A stretch of 64,000 nt of DNA from Cryptomeria japonica (lineage: Eukaryota; Streptophyta; Pinopsida; Cupressales; Cupressaceae), in the NCBI RefSeq assembly GCF_030272615.1, contig NW_026729193.1, positions 62,001 to 126,000 on the forward strand, read 5' to 3'. Shown in pieces: positions 13,561-26,177 of the stretch. The position numbers were made by a program, and so were the translations under genes. The notes beneath the pieces were generated by a model. It was not told the DNA's origin. It saw nothing but the letters and a program-made list of their open reading frames with translations, and did no database searches. Position 1 is the stretch's first letter; every line of letters starts with the position of its first letter.

Positions 13561-14250
13561 CTCAAATTTATATTGAAATGGGATAGTAATGCCACAAGTG
13601 ATTTTTCAAAATAACATACCATCAAATGATGGTAAAATGTAAATTTCCACATCCAAAATGAAAACACAATTAAATAATATTAAATGTAAATCCCAATGAT
13701 TTATGAAGAGAAAACTAACCTACATACCGATAATAGATGACATATTTGACTTGTAACTTTTCTATAATGACTTGTATCTCAAGGTGGGCATCCAAAATCA
13801 ACACCTAACTCATGTGTGACTCACCAATAACAATAAAGAAGTCCCATCACTCAATTCTTATGCCAAAGGTAAGAAATTAATTTTAACTAGCTTTGTGACT
13901 ACCACTACCAACTCTAACTCTTTGATGAATGGATACAATAGCTCATATCAAGATTCTGAGAGAATATAAATTATATATTAATTTCTTGTTATAACCTAGG
14001 CCTATCTAAGGACACTTTCCAAGAGTGTTGGAGACAAAATAATAATATATAAGTTGTCAAGGTAATTGGAAACTTAAGACTAATAGTTTTTAATTCATAT
14101 AATATATTTCTCATAAGAAATCTAAGGTATATGAATATTAGTAATATCAAAATTTTAATATAACACTACAAATTTCAAACAATAGTTTAATGTTTGAATG
14201 CAAACAATTATTTTTATTAATTAATTAGAGAGGGTTTTATTATGTCTATC
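13560..14250. other. Spacer, no gene seen
   Basis: AT-rich sequence with no motif and no match noticed elsewhere in the window. Confidence 0.4.
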
Positions 14251-14255
14251 AACCT

Positions 14256-14735
14256 TGAAAATATTTTGATTAATAAAAACAGGGATAGGCCCAAACCTTT
14301 ACATAACTACTAAACAAAACCTAGGCCTCATGAGGAATGCAAACTAGTATCAAAAAAAAAGAGAAAAAGAAAAAACCAACTAGCCACTCACCAAAGATAC
14401 AAAAGGATGTTCTAATGGGTGGAGGTGTTACCCTCTTGCCAATCTTTACATGGTCCAATGACTTTATTAGAGATTTTTTTTTTTTTGTTAGAATCCTTAA
14501 TAGAGGTTGAAGTACTAGAATCCAAAGTAGCTTTTACCACTAAGGTAGCGGACTCCATCATATCAAAGTGAGAGATTTCATGTTTCTTCCACTTTTGTTT
14601 CCTTTATTCAATTTCCTCCTAACTAGATTGTAAGGAGGTCTAATTCTTCCATGCCATCTCCTTGCTTAGTGTAGACATTTCCTCAATATTTTGCATCAAG
14701 ATCTCCTAGCTCACCCTTGAAAATGTTAAAATGGT
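14256..14735 (-). repeat. C-terminal part of an unclassified repeat ORF
   Basis: On the minus strand this matches 46,985-46,706 over its coding end: VKATLDSSTSTSIKDSNKKK here against VKATPNSSALVSAKYFNKKI there. The preceding stretch, the counterpart of EEMSRLSQEMASK, is also shared. A lysine-rich end then runs into a 3' flank ending near 14,256 in sequence rich in taggcccaaacc. The same coding unit therefore occurs at two places, which marks it as repetitive. Its function is unknown and it is broken by stops. Confidence 0.55.
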
Positions 14736-16880
14736 GAGAAAATTATAATTAAAGATCAAACCATAAATGCAATGTAATAGTAAAACCATAAAAAAGAATA
14801 TTAATTTTCTTGCTATAGGTCTTACATTTGATAACGTTATATTTAAAAATCTTTAATTTCCTATGAAAACTAACCTATGGGAATAACTAACAACCAAATA
14901 GCATTTATTGATTAATCTAAATATTCTAAAACTAACTATTAATGTAATACCATCCAACATTTTCCCTTATTGCATTAATCTGAATAAAGGATGGAACATT
15001 GCAAGGGTTGATCACAATACCCCTTCTGAAGGCTTTGATAAAGCACCTACACAAATCCTCATCACTCACCTAATAAACACTAGGCTAACCTCATCAACAG
15101 ATCTCATAATTGTAGAACCTACAACCATTTGTACAACATGAGAGAACATAAAGTGTACCCAACCTCCTTACACAATGAGACACCTTTTTTTTTCTAAAAT
15201 TGCACGTCTCCTTTGAGTGTGTCTAATGCCTCCTCTAATGTTGTAGATGAAAGAAAAAATCTTCTCTTAGTGTCCACATCTCCTCTGTGTTAGTTAAATT
15301 TGTCCTCTTCTATACACAACACCAATAATATGTAAATACACTAAGTGCACCCACAAGAAAAACTAGCCTTCCCTTGCTCCTTGAAGGGACACAAATGATG
15401 TCAATTCCTCTCTTTTCTCCAGGGATGCTATTTATTAATAATTTTTATTCAAATACATTCTTTCCTTTTGCAATTGTTAAAATATCTCAATTTTTTCAAT
15501 AATCTCCTCAAAATATTAGTGTAGGAAGCATTTTTGCATACCTTGTAACATTTCATTGTCCTATTATGAGAGTTGTTACTCTTTCATATGGGTGTAAGGA
15601 TCCAACATGATATAGTTGAATTAATTATTTTCTCATGGGTTTAGCCCATGGATCTAAGAAAATATTTATGTTTCTTGGACCTCTTTGGCCCATATATTAT
15701 AGTCATTGTATCAGTAATTTATGGCAATTTTCTTGAAAGCATATGCTACTAGAATGACTCCAAAAGTATATCTCAAGATCTCCACTAGAAGCATTGAACT
15801 ATGTATATTATCCTAACTTTGTATTTCAGTTTAGTAAATTTAATGTACTTCTTAATCTAATATTTCCATAATTTTTTTCTAGGGAAAATATTGTGTTTTC
15901 TAAGATACAAAAGTTACTAAAAATAATTAATCTATAACTAATTAAACTATTTCTTTCATAGGGACAGTGTAGGATCTATGCTAGTTTCTTTTCAATACAA
16001 AGAATTATAAAATTTGTAAAACTAGCGAAGAATATGGTGTATTGATATTTAGATGATATAAATATTATTATTGTATGTGTACAAAGTTTGTAAAATATAT
16101 AATTATGTTTCTTCTTATGTTTTTGGGATGGAAAATATTGAGGATTGTTATATTATGTGTCTAAGAATATAACATTAGAGAGACAACAAAGAAAAATTAT
16201 GTGAACATCATCCATCTTTTTGGCTAGATTAGGTAATGCAAATATCTTGTGAAACTAATATATTAACTAATGGTTTGGTCTATGTTGGGATTACTTATAT
16301 ACCCCTCTATTATATTACAAGGAAAATGTCTCTCTATACATAAATTAAGTTGTAATAATATGCAATGAATAATATATTGATTATAATCTTGAACCTGTAG
16401 TAGATTTAGCTAAAAAATATTTCATGATGTTTTCTTACCTTAACAAATTATTCTATTTTACAATATATTAGATATTTTAAATTATTTTAAATTATCTTAA
16501 GTGATCTTTACTTTATATTAAGGATATTATTGTTATTTTGACATATTTTTAATCTTATCTGCAAATACTAGTAGAGAACACCATGATATTTTGAATTTCA
16601 AATGCACCTTTGCCATTTAGCTATTTGAAATGGGATAGTTTGTGGTTGAATAAGTGGTCAAAGTGAGGTGGTAAGTGGTTGATGAGGTGGTGACCCTCTT
16701 TTCTTCTCTAGAAAAATCACTAAGTAGACTAGCTTGTAGTTGAGGTGTGGATTCCTTCACCTATTTAAGATCTATTTAAATGGTAAAATGTTGAATTAAG
16801 ACAATTGGGAAGATATCCAAAGAAAATTTAGCAAAAGGCTAATTTATAAATGGCTAAATTTGGTGGGTGACAAGATTTTT
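14735..16880. other. Spacer, no gene seen
   Basis: About 2 kb of AT-rich sequence. The open frame at 14,908-15,141 has no motif. I found no repeat partner in the window, although some less AT-rich patches (15,150-15,430; 16,600-16,800) may be old mobile DNA. Confidence 0.4.
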
Positions 16881-16884
16881 CTAT

Positions 16885-17945
16885 TATTGTATTTTGCATA
16901 AGTCAAATTTGACATCTAACAAGTACTGTAGATGCCAAGAGATACATTTTTTAGCAGAGACCGCCTGAAAAACCAACATTGAGTCCCCTTCAATGACAAT
17001 GTCTTTAATATTCAAAGAGATGGCAAGATCAAGACCAAAAGATAATGCCTAAAATTCTACTAGATTATTAGAGCTCACACCAATATATTTTCTCAAAGCT
17101 ATAATAATCTTAGAAGTATGATAAAAAATCACTACTCCAATTCCACATTTCCCCAGATTACCTTTAGAAGCCCCATCAAAATTTAATTTGAAGGAGAATT
17201 GGGGGGAAGGCCTCCATTTGGCCATCTTACGTTTGACAAGAGAAGATAATCCAGCTATTAAAGCCCCATGAGAAGGCATCACATGAAGTGAGCACCACTT
17301 CAAGGTTACCCAGTTATCCCAGTGAGAAAAAGACCTCAGATGATCCAAACTTTTATAGATGTAAGAAAGCACCACTTTAGAAATGGGGGATCGGATCTTT
17401 TCAATAACTTCTTCAAGTGAGGTTGATTTATGTTTAAAAATCTTGGCATTCCTTTCCAGCCAGATGCTCCAAACTACAAGAGAAGGTGCCACAATCCAAA
17501 GAGATGAATAAAAAGAGGATGAGTACAACAAGGGTCAAGCCATGAAATGCGACAAAGAAAAAAAATATGATCCATGGTTTCCATACAATATCCACATAAA
17601 ACACAAGGGAAAACCACAATAATCCCAAGCCTATCCAGTCTCATCCTAGTGAGAACTCTATCTTGAATTGCCAACCAAGCAAAAGACCCTGCTTTAGGAA
17701 GGCAAGCTGAGTGCCAAAAAAGCTTAGCAGGTCAAGAGGAGGAGGACGAGGAAGTAAGAGACAAAGAATTATACCCCTCCTTTACTGAATAAGAACCTGA
17801 GACACTCTTAGTCCAAACCAAAGAATCCTCTTTATCTTGAAACACAAAGGATCTTTTCTAGAGCTCTGCCTCAAAAGCAACTCTAAGATCATTGTCAATG
17901 GGCAGAGGAGGAATATCCTTCCATCTGACTACTAAAAAGGGACCT
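16885..17945 (-). mobile_element. LINE 3' fragment: zinc-binding domain plus RNase H, minus strand
   Basis: The best preserved LINE end in the window. On the minus strand, in order: VSGSYSVKEGYN and WHSACLPKAGSFAWLA near 17,800-17,660; then AIQDRVLTRMRLDRLGI and CVLCGYCMETMDHIFFLC, the zf-RVT domain (17,674-17,520); then WSIWLERNAKIFKHK (about 17,480-17,430); then the RNase H start LNFDGASKGNLGKCGIGVVI (about 17,180-17,120). The domain continues as NNLVEF, a stop, ALSFGLDLAISLNIKDIVIEGDS (about 17,060-16,985). There is one frame change between the zinc domain and the IWLERN part, and one stop in RNase H. The reverse transcriptase and endonuclease are absent, as expected for a 5'-truncated LINE insertion. 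Confidence 0.9.
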
Positions 17946-20519
17946 ACGTTAAACTTATATATATTAATTGAATTGAATATATTAATTTGTATATGACAAA
18001 TAATGCTGGTAAGTAGATAGAGACCTTAAACTCTAATTAATTCTAGAAATCATTATAAAAAATCCATAAAATGAAATAACTCAAGAATAAATAATCAATT
18101 TTTTAAAATTCATTAAATCCAGATTTATTATGGATCATAGTACAGAAATAAGACAATGATAGGTAGTGCATTTCTTAGGTTAATAAATGCATCCACAATC
18201 TCGTTTGGAGCTAAAATTCAAGAGTGTTATCTCATGCATCACCTCTTAAATCAAGGAACTCATGTTTAACAATTTAATATGGACATCATTAGGGTTTCAG
18301 AAAATGTAGGAAGAGGACGTGGAGATTTTACAGTCATATAAAATAATCATTTATACATAATTCTCTTATTTATTTTTGGATTCGATTGTGTATACAATTT
18401 CATCATTTTAAAGAAAAATCAAACCCAGTGAGCAATGACAACGAAATAAAGGTACTATGACTGGTGCTGAGCGATTCTGAAGGGAAACAATCCATTTAGT
18501 TTCCAATTGCTCCAGGAAGTTGCATTCCACTTTTCGTCCATTTTAGGCGGAATGGCTGTAGTTTCCTATCACTATCATATTTGTCTTTATTTGTAGCTTT
18601 ATCAGTATACTTTTTCACACTCTGGAGACGTCACCTGGTTATGCAACAGAGTCAAAACAAGTGAAAAAGCCTAATAAGACACCATAATTATCAGTACACA
18701 CTTTAATTCTATAGACGCTCAACCAACGTGTAAACAGAAATGGGGGAAACCTGCCAACTAAATAAAAAGCCAATTATTGGTTTGAATACCATTTTCATAG
18801 TAAACCTGAAGACGATTAAGAAAATAGGCAGAAACAGCGTTGATTCAGCTCTACGACTTTCGGAAAACAAAACAATAGATAAAACAGAAAGAAATAGAAT
18901 CACTGGCTATCTACTTCCAAGTTCCAACACGTAAATGTCGACATCAAATTAAAAATTTTATGTAACGTTGAGTACGATATTCTATTAGTTGCATTTAGAC
19001 CTAATCTTCGGATTTTGATATAGGTGACGTATTTGAGTGCATTGACTATAAGATGCACCTAATATACAGTTGCAATTGACCCTATACGTTAGATCGTCGT
19101 GCCTCTTAAGGAATGAAAGACTCGATACGCGGAGATGTTTTCATGAACAAGACGAAGGATAATACAACTTTTCGTTGGGATCGCCTTACTATGGTTTGTC
19201 TTTAGCATAGGATTCACGCTTTCTTTTTGGCTCCTTTCATACCTTTTCTTTAAGGAATTTTTGAGAGTTTATGTGCAGTTTTCTGTTCATCTGGTCCTTA
19301 CATTCAACAGGTTTAGGGATTCATTAAGATTTCGTGGAGTGGTAAGAATGACTTTTAAGCGCATATAAACGTGTTTTCAAATGTTTAGTGAAGTGATTAT
19401 CTATAGTTCGATGTTAGAAAGGTGTTAAGTTTACATATAGGAAGAATTGTAGTTAAAATTTTATTGTATTTAATCTTTTGTAAATAATATTTATTATTTT
19501 GGTTTAAGTTTTAGGATTTCTACAACATTAAGTTCTTTGAGTTAGGGACATTTTGAATGAATTTTTCTTGTTTACCTTTTATAATCATTGAGAAGTTGAC
19601 ATATTGTTTAAATATTCTAATTATTGGTTTATGAGGAACATGTAGTGATTGCTTTCCCACTAGACTCAAGATTTTAAAGTTTTGATACAAGTGTCCCTTA
19701 AAATCTTAATTTAAACTGCACTCTGACGACTCCATATTCTAAATGGGCTACATTATCATACAACTTTTAAAGAGGTGGACCCTATGGACTAGGATTCATC
19801 CCACATACCACCTATATCAAGAAGAATTTCAGCATCAAATATATTTGAACAATCAACTAAAATAGTAGACCCACAATAAAAAATTATGTGAGAAGGCAAG
19901 GATTTCTATGAGACATACCTACCTAAAGATAAAGGAATAAAAAGAAAATTATTAAATGAGAACACTTATAAGAAAAAAGAACAATCTTTGAACTTATCAA
20001 CACAACACCACAAGAAAGCCAAATCAATTATATTCAACATGGATCCATAAGTAAAAGTTTTAGTTTTCAACAAAGATACCATAGAAGTCGCGTAATATAT
20101 ATTTGGAATCATTATGGTAGAGGAAAGAAACCATAATAGGCTAGAAATTGATTTTGAAATTGTCGATAATTTGTAGAATGGTACATGAAATTAACCAATA
20201 TAGAAAACATGTTCTTGACATGATAAAAGAATGGTAAAAATTAAAGAGGATATTTGAAAAAAAGTTAAGTCCCTAGAAATACTATTAAAAGTGTAGTTGG
20301 AATGAAAGACATGATATAAGAAGAAGTATATAACCTAGTAAGTATTATGATAATATATTCAAACAAGTTTATATAAGAATATCATTGCCATTGAGAGAGA
20401 AATACAAAAAATGAATGGTTTATATAGAGATTACAACCAAAAATTAGGAGATCACTAGATGGGAGATTATTTAACACTTATTTAGAAGTGGTAAACATTA
20501 GCTTACTATATTTAGGCTC
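17945..20519. other. Spacer with a higher-complexity island at 18,400-19,350
   Basis: Most of this is AT-rich with no gene. The part at 18,400-19,350 has more even base composition and no visible repeat partner in the window. It holds opposing short frames (18,709-18,934), neither with a recognisable motif. It may be single-copy sequence such as an old exon or regulatory region, but nothing shows which. The part at 19,850-20,510 is A-rich on the plus strand and may be old mobile DNA. Confidence 0.4.
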
Positions 20520-21604
20520 TGTTAGGACTGTTTTTTGAGTTTCTTAAGGTTTGCATTTTGTTGTGCTTTGGCCTTAGAATGATGTTATTTGAATCATTTC
20601 TTTTTTTATCAGTGACTTGTTTTCCTAGTTACCTTTTGCTTAAGTTTGTCCCTCAAGGGTTTAATATTCTTCAAGACCAGTCCTGTGTCCTAGCTCTTCT
20701 TTTTCAGCTAGTAATTCCAATATTCAAAATCCTTATAAGTTATTTTCCTCTTGTTTTAATGAGCCTTAGGTTTTTGGCCCCTTCTACATGACATCCTAGG
20801 GACATAACTTAACATATTGCCTTGAGCTGTTTTTGTGTGGGTCCTAGTCTTTAAAGCCCTCGGTATGCATTGAGATGTTCTATATGCCTTATTGAGCTTC
20901 CAAGTGCTATTTGATGTGGCAGCTTTGCAATGTTCCAAAAGGGAGCTCTGGACTCGATGAGACCTTTTCTTCTATTCTACCGAGTCTTGAGTGGTTTTAT
21001 TTCTACAAGATTTCAAAATATTTGCAACTTGGATGCTTAGTGAATTGTTTTTTATCTCTCGAGAGTACCGAGTTATGCCATGGGGTGTAAGTGATTGTGT
21101 ACTCAGAGCTCAGTGACTTCCTTATTCATGGTTTGGCAAGTGTCTGAGGAGAATGGTTTAAAATTGATCTTTTAAAGTAACTCAACACTTGTTGAGAGGC
21201 TTTCCTTCTCCTGGATGACTCTCCGAGTAAGTGAAGACAAAATGATTTCTTAGTAGATAAAAAGGATCCATCATGCTAGGGTGGCCTAATGGATTTCAAC
21301 GAGCATTCAAGGAGTACAAGTAAGGCTAGTGATAAGGATATTGAAGGTTAGAAACGATCCCCTGAGGCAGGAAGATTCAAATTTCATTGGTGGTCGTCGA
21401 TGGTTTTTTATCAAAGGTTCAGATTCAAACTTATGTAATGCCCATTTATGCCATCAAAGTTCACATGAATAACATTAATGAAAGAAAAGATTGAATATTA
21501 AAGGCAGCTATTTTACTGATTCATTTTCAAAGTCCAAAGCACAATTTGAAGCAAAAAGGAGAAAAAGATAGGGTTCCTGTGAAGAAATTCGACTACCTCC
21601 AAAT
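20520..21604 (+). repeat. 5' LTR of the gypsy fossil
   Basis: This aligns with 33,497-34,612 through shared words such as gagtttcttaagg, ttggccccttctacatga and caaagttcacatgaat. The right end is a minimum: the partner sequence changes at this point, so the true LTR end and primer-binding site are not resolved. Confidence 0.75.
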
Positions 21605-24600
21605 CTTTTAGTTAGAACCCTAGGTTAGGATATCTATAAAATTTGAGAGAGATATTCTTTTAGAATTCACAAGATTTCCACTTCTTCCACGATTTCACAA
21701 TCAGACGATCCAAAGGCAAAAGGGTCAAAAAAGGAAAATAATCTTCATGATGATTTAATTGTCTTATTGCCTAGATCCTCGTAGAGGCTGAGAGTTGGTG
21801 ATTGTGCCTCTAAATTTTTGAACAAACAGAAAAAATTTAGAGGAAGATATTTCAAGGTTAGGGGACACCATATCTTTAAGTTTTTCCTATTGAAATCAGA
21901 ACAAGAGATCACAGAATGTAACCCTTGGAGAGTAGGGATCACAAGACTATTTGTCCCAAATGTGTTTGTCAACTTAGATCTAATTAAAGCCCTGACCAAT
22001 TGTTATATAACCCTGTTGGTAAGTTTACTAGCTTTATGAATGGAAGCTTATTAGAAATCAATAGGGACAAGATAATGGAAGTCTTTGACATGTAAGATTG
22101 TAGGGACTATACGATGAGGATTGATCTAGTAGGGTTGAAAGTAGAATATGAAGCCACTGAAAGGTTTAACATAAGAAAATGGTTACCTATTCACAGGTTT
22201 GGATATAGAGGTAACCTACAACAATTTGTCAAAATAGAAAAGTCTCCCTATAAGGTAGATTTGTTTCATATATATTTTGAGATGACATACTATTGAATAT
22301 AGAAAGTGCTAGGGTATGAAGGAGGTCCTATGATACCTAAGGAGATAATGTTATTCACTTGTGATGCTCAAAGTGAAACTGGCTACAAAACATATGATTA
22401 CACCTAGTTTGTTGCAAACAACATCCATAATGAATTGGTTAAGATTGAACAAGGTGAAAACACTATACCTTTAAGTGGTATTCATTTTTCATGCAAATGA
22501 TGTTATAACAAGGACAAAAACATAATGTGTGGGCATCTAAGCTTCATGTAAATGTTCTTGACTCCAATTTCATTAAAAAGCCAATTGAATTATGGACTTT
22601 GATTCGAGATTATGGATATGAATACTCTCAAGCCCTCATATCTTAGCAACACTTTTTAAAAAGTATTTATGTTGCATGTAGTGTAGAGTTCCTGAGGATG
22701 GAAAAACAATAAATGAATTTCTTGAGGCCAAAGGGAAAGGAGCAGGAACTCAAAGTCAGTATTGACCATAATTGGTCAGAATAGTATATGACCAAGGATT
22801 ACAAATATGTTAGGGTTTATAGATTCCATGGGAAGCCCCATTATTTCTTTTTATTGTGACAAATAGGTTGCTTGCTCCACAAATAGTTTGGCATATGTTT
22901 GAAGCTTCTTCCCCTTTTAGGGTTCAGGCCAAGGGGTCTTTCATTCTTGTAAATTTGGATATTGGTGACTACATGATAAACCCTACAAAAGGCTATGACC
23001 AAGTTGTTAAACTGCTAAAATATTTCCTCTTGCTAGTTGGATTAACATGAAGACAATTTGACTTAGAGGGGTATTATTCTTCTTCTAAGAGGACAATTAC
23101 ACTAGGAAAATGTGACCATGGGTTTTTGTTGTGTGAGGACTTAATGAGGAATTGCTAGTCTTATGAAGAAGTGCAGGCAAGAAGGTCTACCCATTTCAAA
23201 GTGCAAAAGATTGAAAAAAGGAGAAGTCTAGAGAATCCATCCTATCAAGGCATATTTCCAGAAGAATTCGATAAAGTCAAGAAAATGGAGCTATTCATTC
23301 AAAATTCCCCTTGCTATTTTGACCAACTTGTCCACTTCTCCACCTCTAACCCCAAGCCCATCAATATTATAGTAGGAGGACTTGTGGTAGCCCCACCATT
23401 AGAACAAATGTCTTTGACGTCATCCTCTAATGTTGTAATGTTACAAGGAGTTGATGAAAGGGAAGATCAACAAGAAGAAGAAGAGGTGGAACAAGAAGTG
23501 AGGATGTAACTTTACATACCCCCTAGTGAGAAAAATGATGATATTATTGAAATAAGTAACTATTTGATTGAGGATGTAAGAAGAAAATCCTCTGAATATT
23601 TTTTATCTGATGATGGATTTATACATTCTAAGGAATTCAAATTAATCTTATACAAATTAAAAGGAGTAGATTTAATCAGCAACAATTTGATATCCCCAAT
23701 GAACAATGTGAAGAGTATAACAATAAATTCTATGAAGGTGTAAAAAAAGAGTTCAATAACATGACATCTGAGAAGGGGAGAGAATTGTTAAAATAAGTTG
23801 GTTTCTTGATCATTCCAAGGATGGACATCTCATCTTGCATTGTTTTTGACAACTTGAGAAGAAACTGACGGTTTGATTGCCATCTCATAGCTGAAGGACT
23901 TGACAAGTTATGTTTTGGATTATAGTTGAAGCCTTTAGATTAAACTCTATCAGTGTGGTGCTTATATCCAGAGGCAAGAGACAGACAATGATTACTAACC
24001 CACAACAAATCTTGGGGTAGATTATGGTTTACAAACTCGAAGTTGTTTCAACTACTTAGGTAGCAGAATTAAAGGTAAACACAATTCTCTTCAACAAAGA
24101 AAAATTTGAAGAGTAGGAGGATATTATTGTGCAACTTATGACTCAGAAAAAGGATTTGAGAGAGGCATTGAGAATGACTTTAGGAAAGGGTCTTTTGTTG
24201 GAAGAAGGGGCAAAAACTTCAAAGATGCAAACATATGTTATTCTTGAAAGGAACATGAGAGAAAAATCAGAAAGATATCTATCCAAGGTCAAAGTTGTTA
24301 GGTTTAGGATGGATCAAAATGTGGTTAAGGCTAAATTTGAGCAAATGCTACCTCATTTTCAGATCCTAAGGGCTAGACATCAAGAGATTGTTCAAGTCAT
24401 CCAAAGATAATGAGAAGTAGAGATTCATCTGAAGCTTGTGATGAAATATTTTTCCAAAAATAAAAAATTAATCTGTTTCCTACACAAGCTTTCCAAGACT
24501 ATAGAAGATGAAGAAAAGGGACCATGGGAAAATATGTTGAGTGAATTAGAAAATACAATGTCTAAAGTTGATGCATGACTAGTTAAGCATCATAAATATC

Positions 24601-26170
24601 ATGGGCAAGTAGAAAAATATTTATGTAGGTTCAATCAATTGCAAGATACTCCTCCTCCATCATTCATAAAGGACATCAAGTAATATAAAAAAAAGCAAGA
24701 AAGGAGAATGGGGATTGGAATTTTTTTTCTACATAATATAATTGTCAAAGTCATAGATGATGTAGATAAATTAGAAGAAAATATACAGAGGCAACTAGAT
24801 GGCTTGTATGAGATCGATCATAGCATTATAATTTTGAATAGATTAAATGCTTCTATAGTGAGTAAAGCATATAATACTCATCTTGATGCCTAGTGTCAAT
24901 TTTTTTTCTAAAAGAGAAGTAAAGAGTGAAATGAGGGGATATTTCAGTGCCTTGGCCATTTTCTACCAAAGATATTTTCTTTATTTACATCTCATCTCTA
25001 CCATAGCCTGCAATGCCATATCAATATCATATTGTTCTCTTCTCCAAATCAACAAAAAGATTAGCAACTGAGGAAGTGGTTCAAGAAAAATCATTGTTAG
25101 TCGTGAATTGTTTCTATTTTCTTTTATACTTCTCGTATCACGTGATGTCCTTGGTATATTCATTTGTTTTAAATTGGAATCTTGATATGTGAAAAATTGA
25201 CTTGAATATTTGTTACTCCCTTATTTCTATAAGATGGAATTCAAGGTCATTTGCAAGGGGTTTTGAAATGTTTTGTATTGACATAATGATTAAATAGAAT
25301 GTTCTTCATATATTGAGTTTGATAGAGTCTATTTCTAGTGAATTATACTATTGCAGGCACACAAAATTAATGAAAATATTACCATAGATTATCTCCCATT
25401 TTATTTTCCTTTTGTTATGTGATTTTATTTATTAAGGATAAATGAAATTGTCTTTATGAATTTTTTCATAAATATGTGATGCATTAATTGGGTTTTCTTC
25501 AAGGAGGAAATTAAATATTGATTATGAATTACAGTAGCTTTGGGAGGATTGGGTGATTTGATAATTTTGATTCCTGTATATGGAAATGAGATGCATTTGT
25601 AAGGCATGTGTATCCAGAATCATACCTACAACTTGTGTCAAATCTATTAGATATGTGACTTTGTTCCAATAGATAATGCACTGGTCTTGTAATATACATT
25701 TTCAGTAACCAGTTCTAAATCAAAGTAGTTTTTCAATAAGTGAGTGTTTTAATGGATGGTTTTACTATCAAAGATGAATTTTATGATCCAAACACAAAAT
25801 GGAGCCTATTCTGAAAAAAAAATCACATATGTTCTGGGTAGTTTTGTTGAGAGTCATTTGTTTACAATAAATACTCATCATCATTTGTTCTTGATCTAAC
25901 ATTATTGCTAAGTTTCATTTGCCTAGGTCTTATAGAACCTGAAGAGTAGAAAAATTACATACCTTATTGGTAATTCTTATTAATTGGCTAATTGTTTCAA
26001 TTTTTTGTTGATAGATGAAGGCTAATTCTTAGGAATACTGAAGAAACATTTGGAGGAAAAACCCAAAAAAGTGACTTTGCTAGGGAGTGTGTCATAAGAA
26101 TGGTAGTGTACAAGACTACCTGAACTAGTCCTAGAACTAGAAGAATGTAGTTCCCTGTTAAAATACTTCA
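21605..26170 (+). mobile_element. Long pre-gag region of the gypsy fossil
   Basis: About 4.5 kb lies between the LTR and the gag region. It carries remnants of reading frames with no domain I recognise (around 21,818-22,300 and 22,850-23,510), then a charged, helix-prone stretch (24,129-24,410), then a mostly non-coding part from about 24,990 to 26,100. The section from 24,060 is repeated at 34,630 onward. Extra reading frames upstream of gag are known in some plant gypsy lineages; what this one did is unknown. Confidence 0.5.
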
Positions 26171-26177
26171 AAGCAAG

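Noticed and set aside
18709-18934. Overlapping opposite-strand 64-codon frames
   Set aside because: Mutually overlapping, short and without motifs or splice context.
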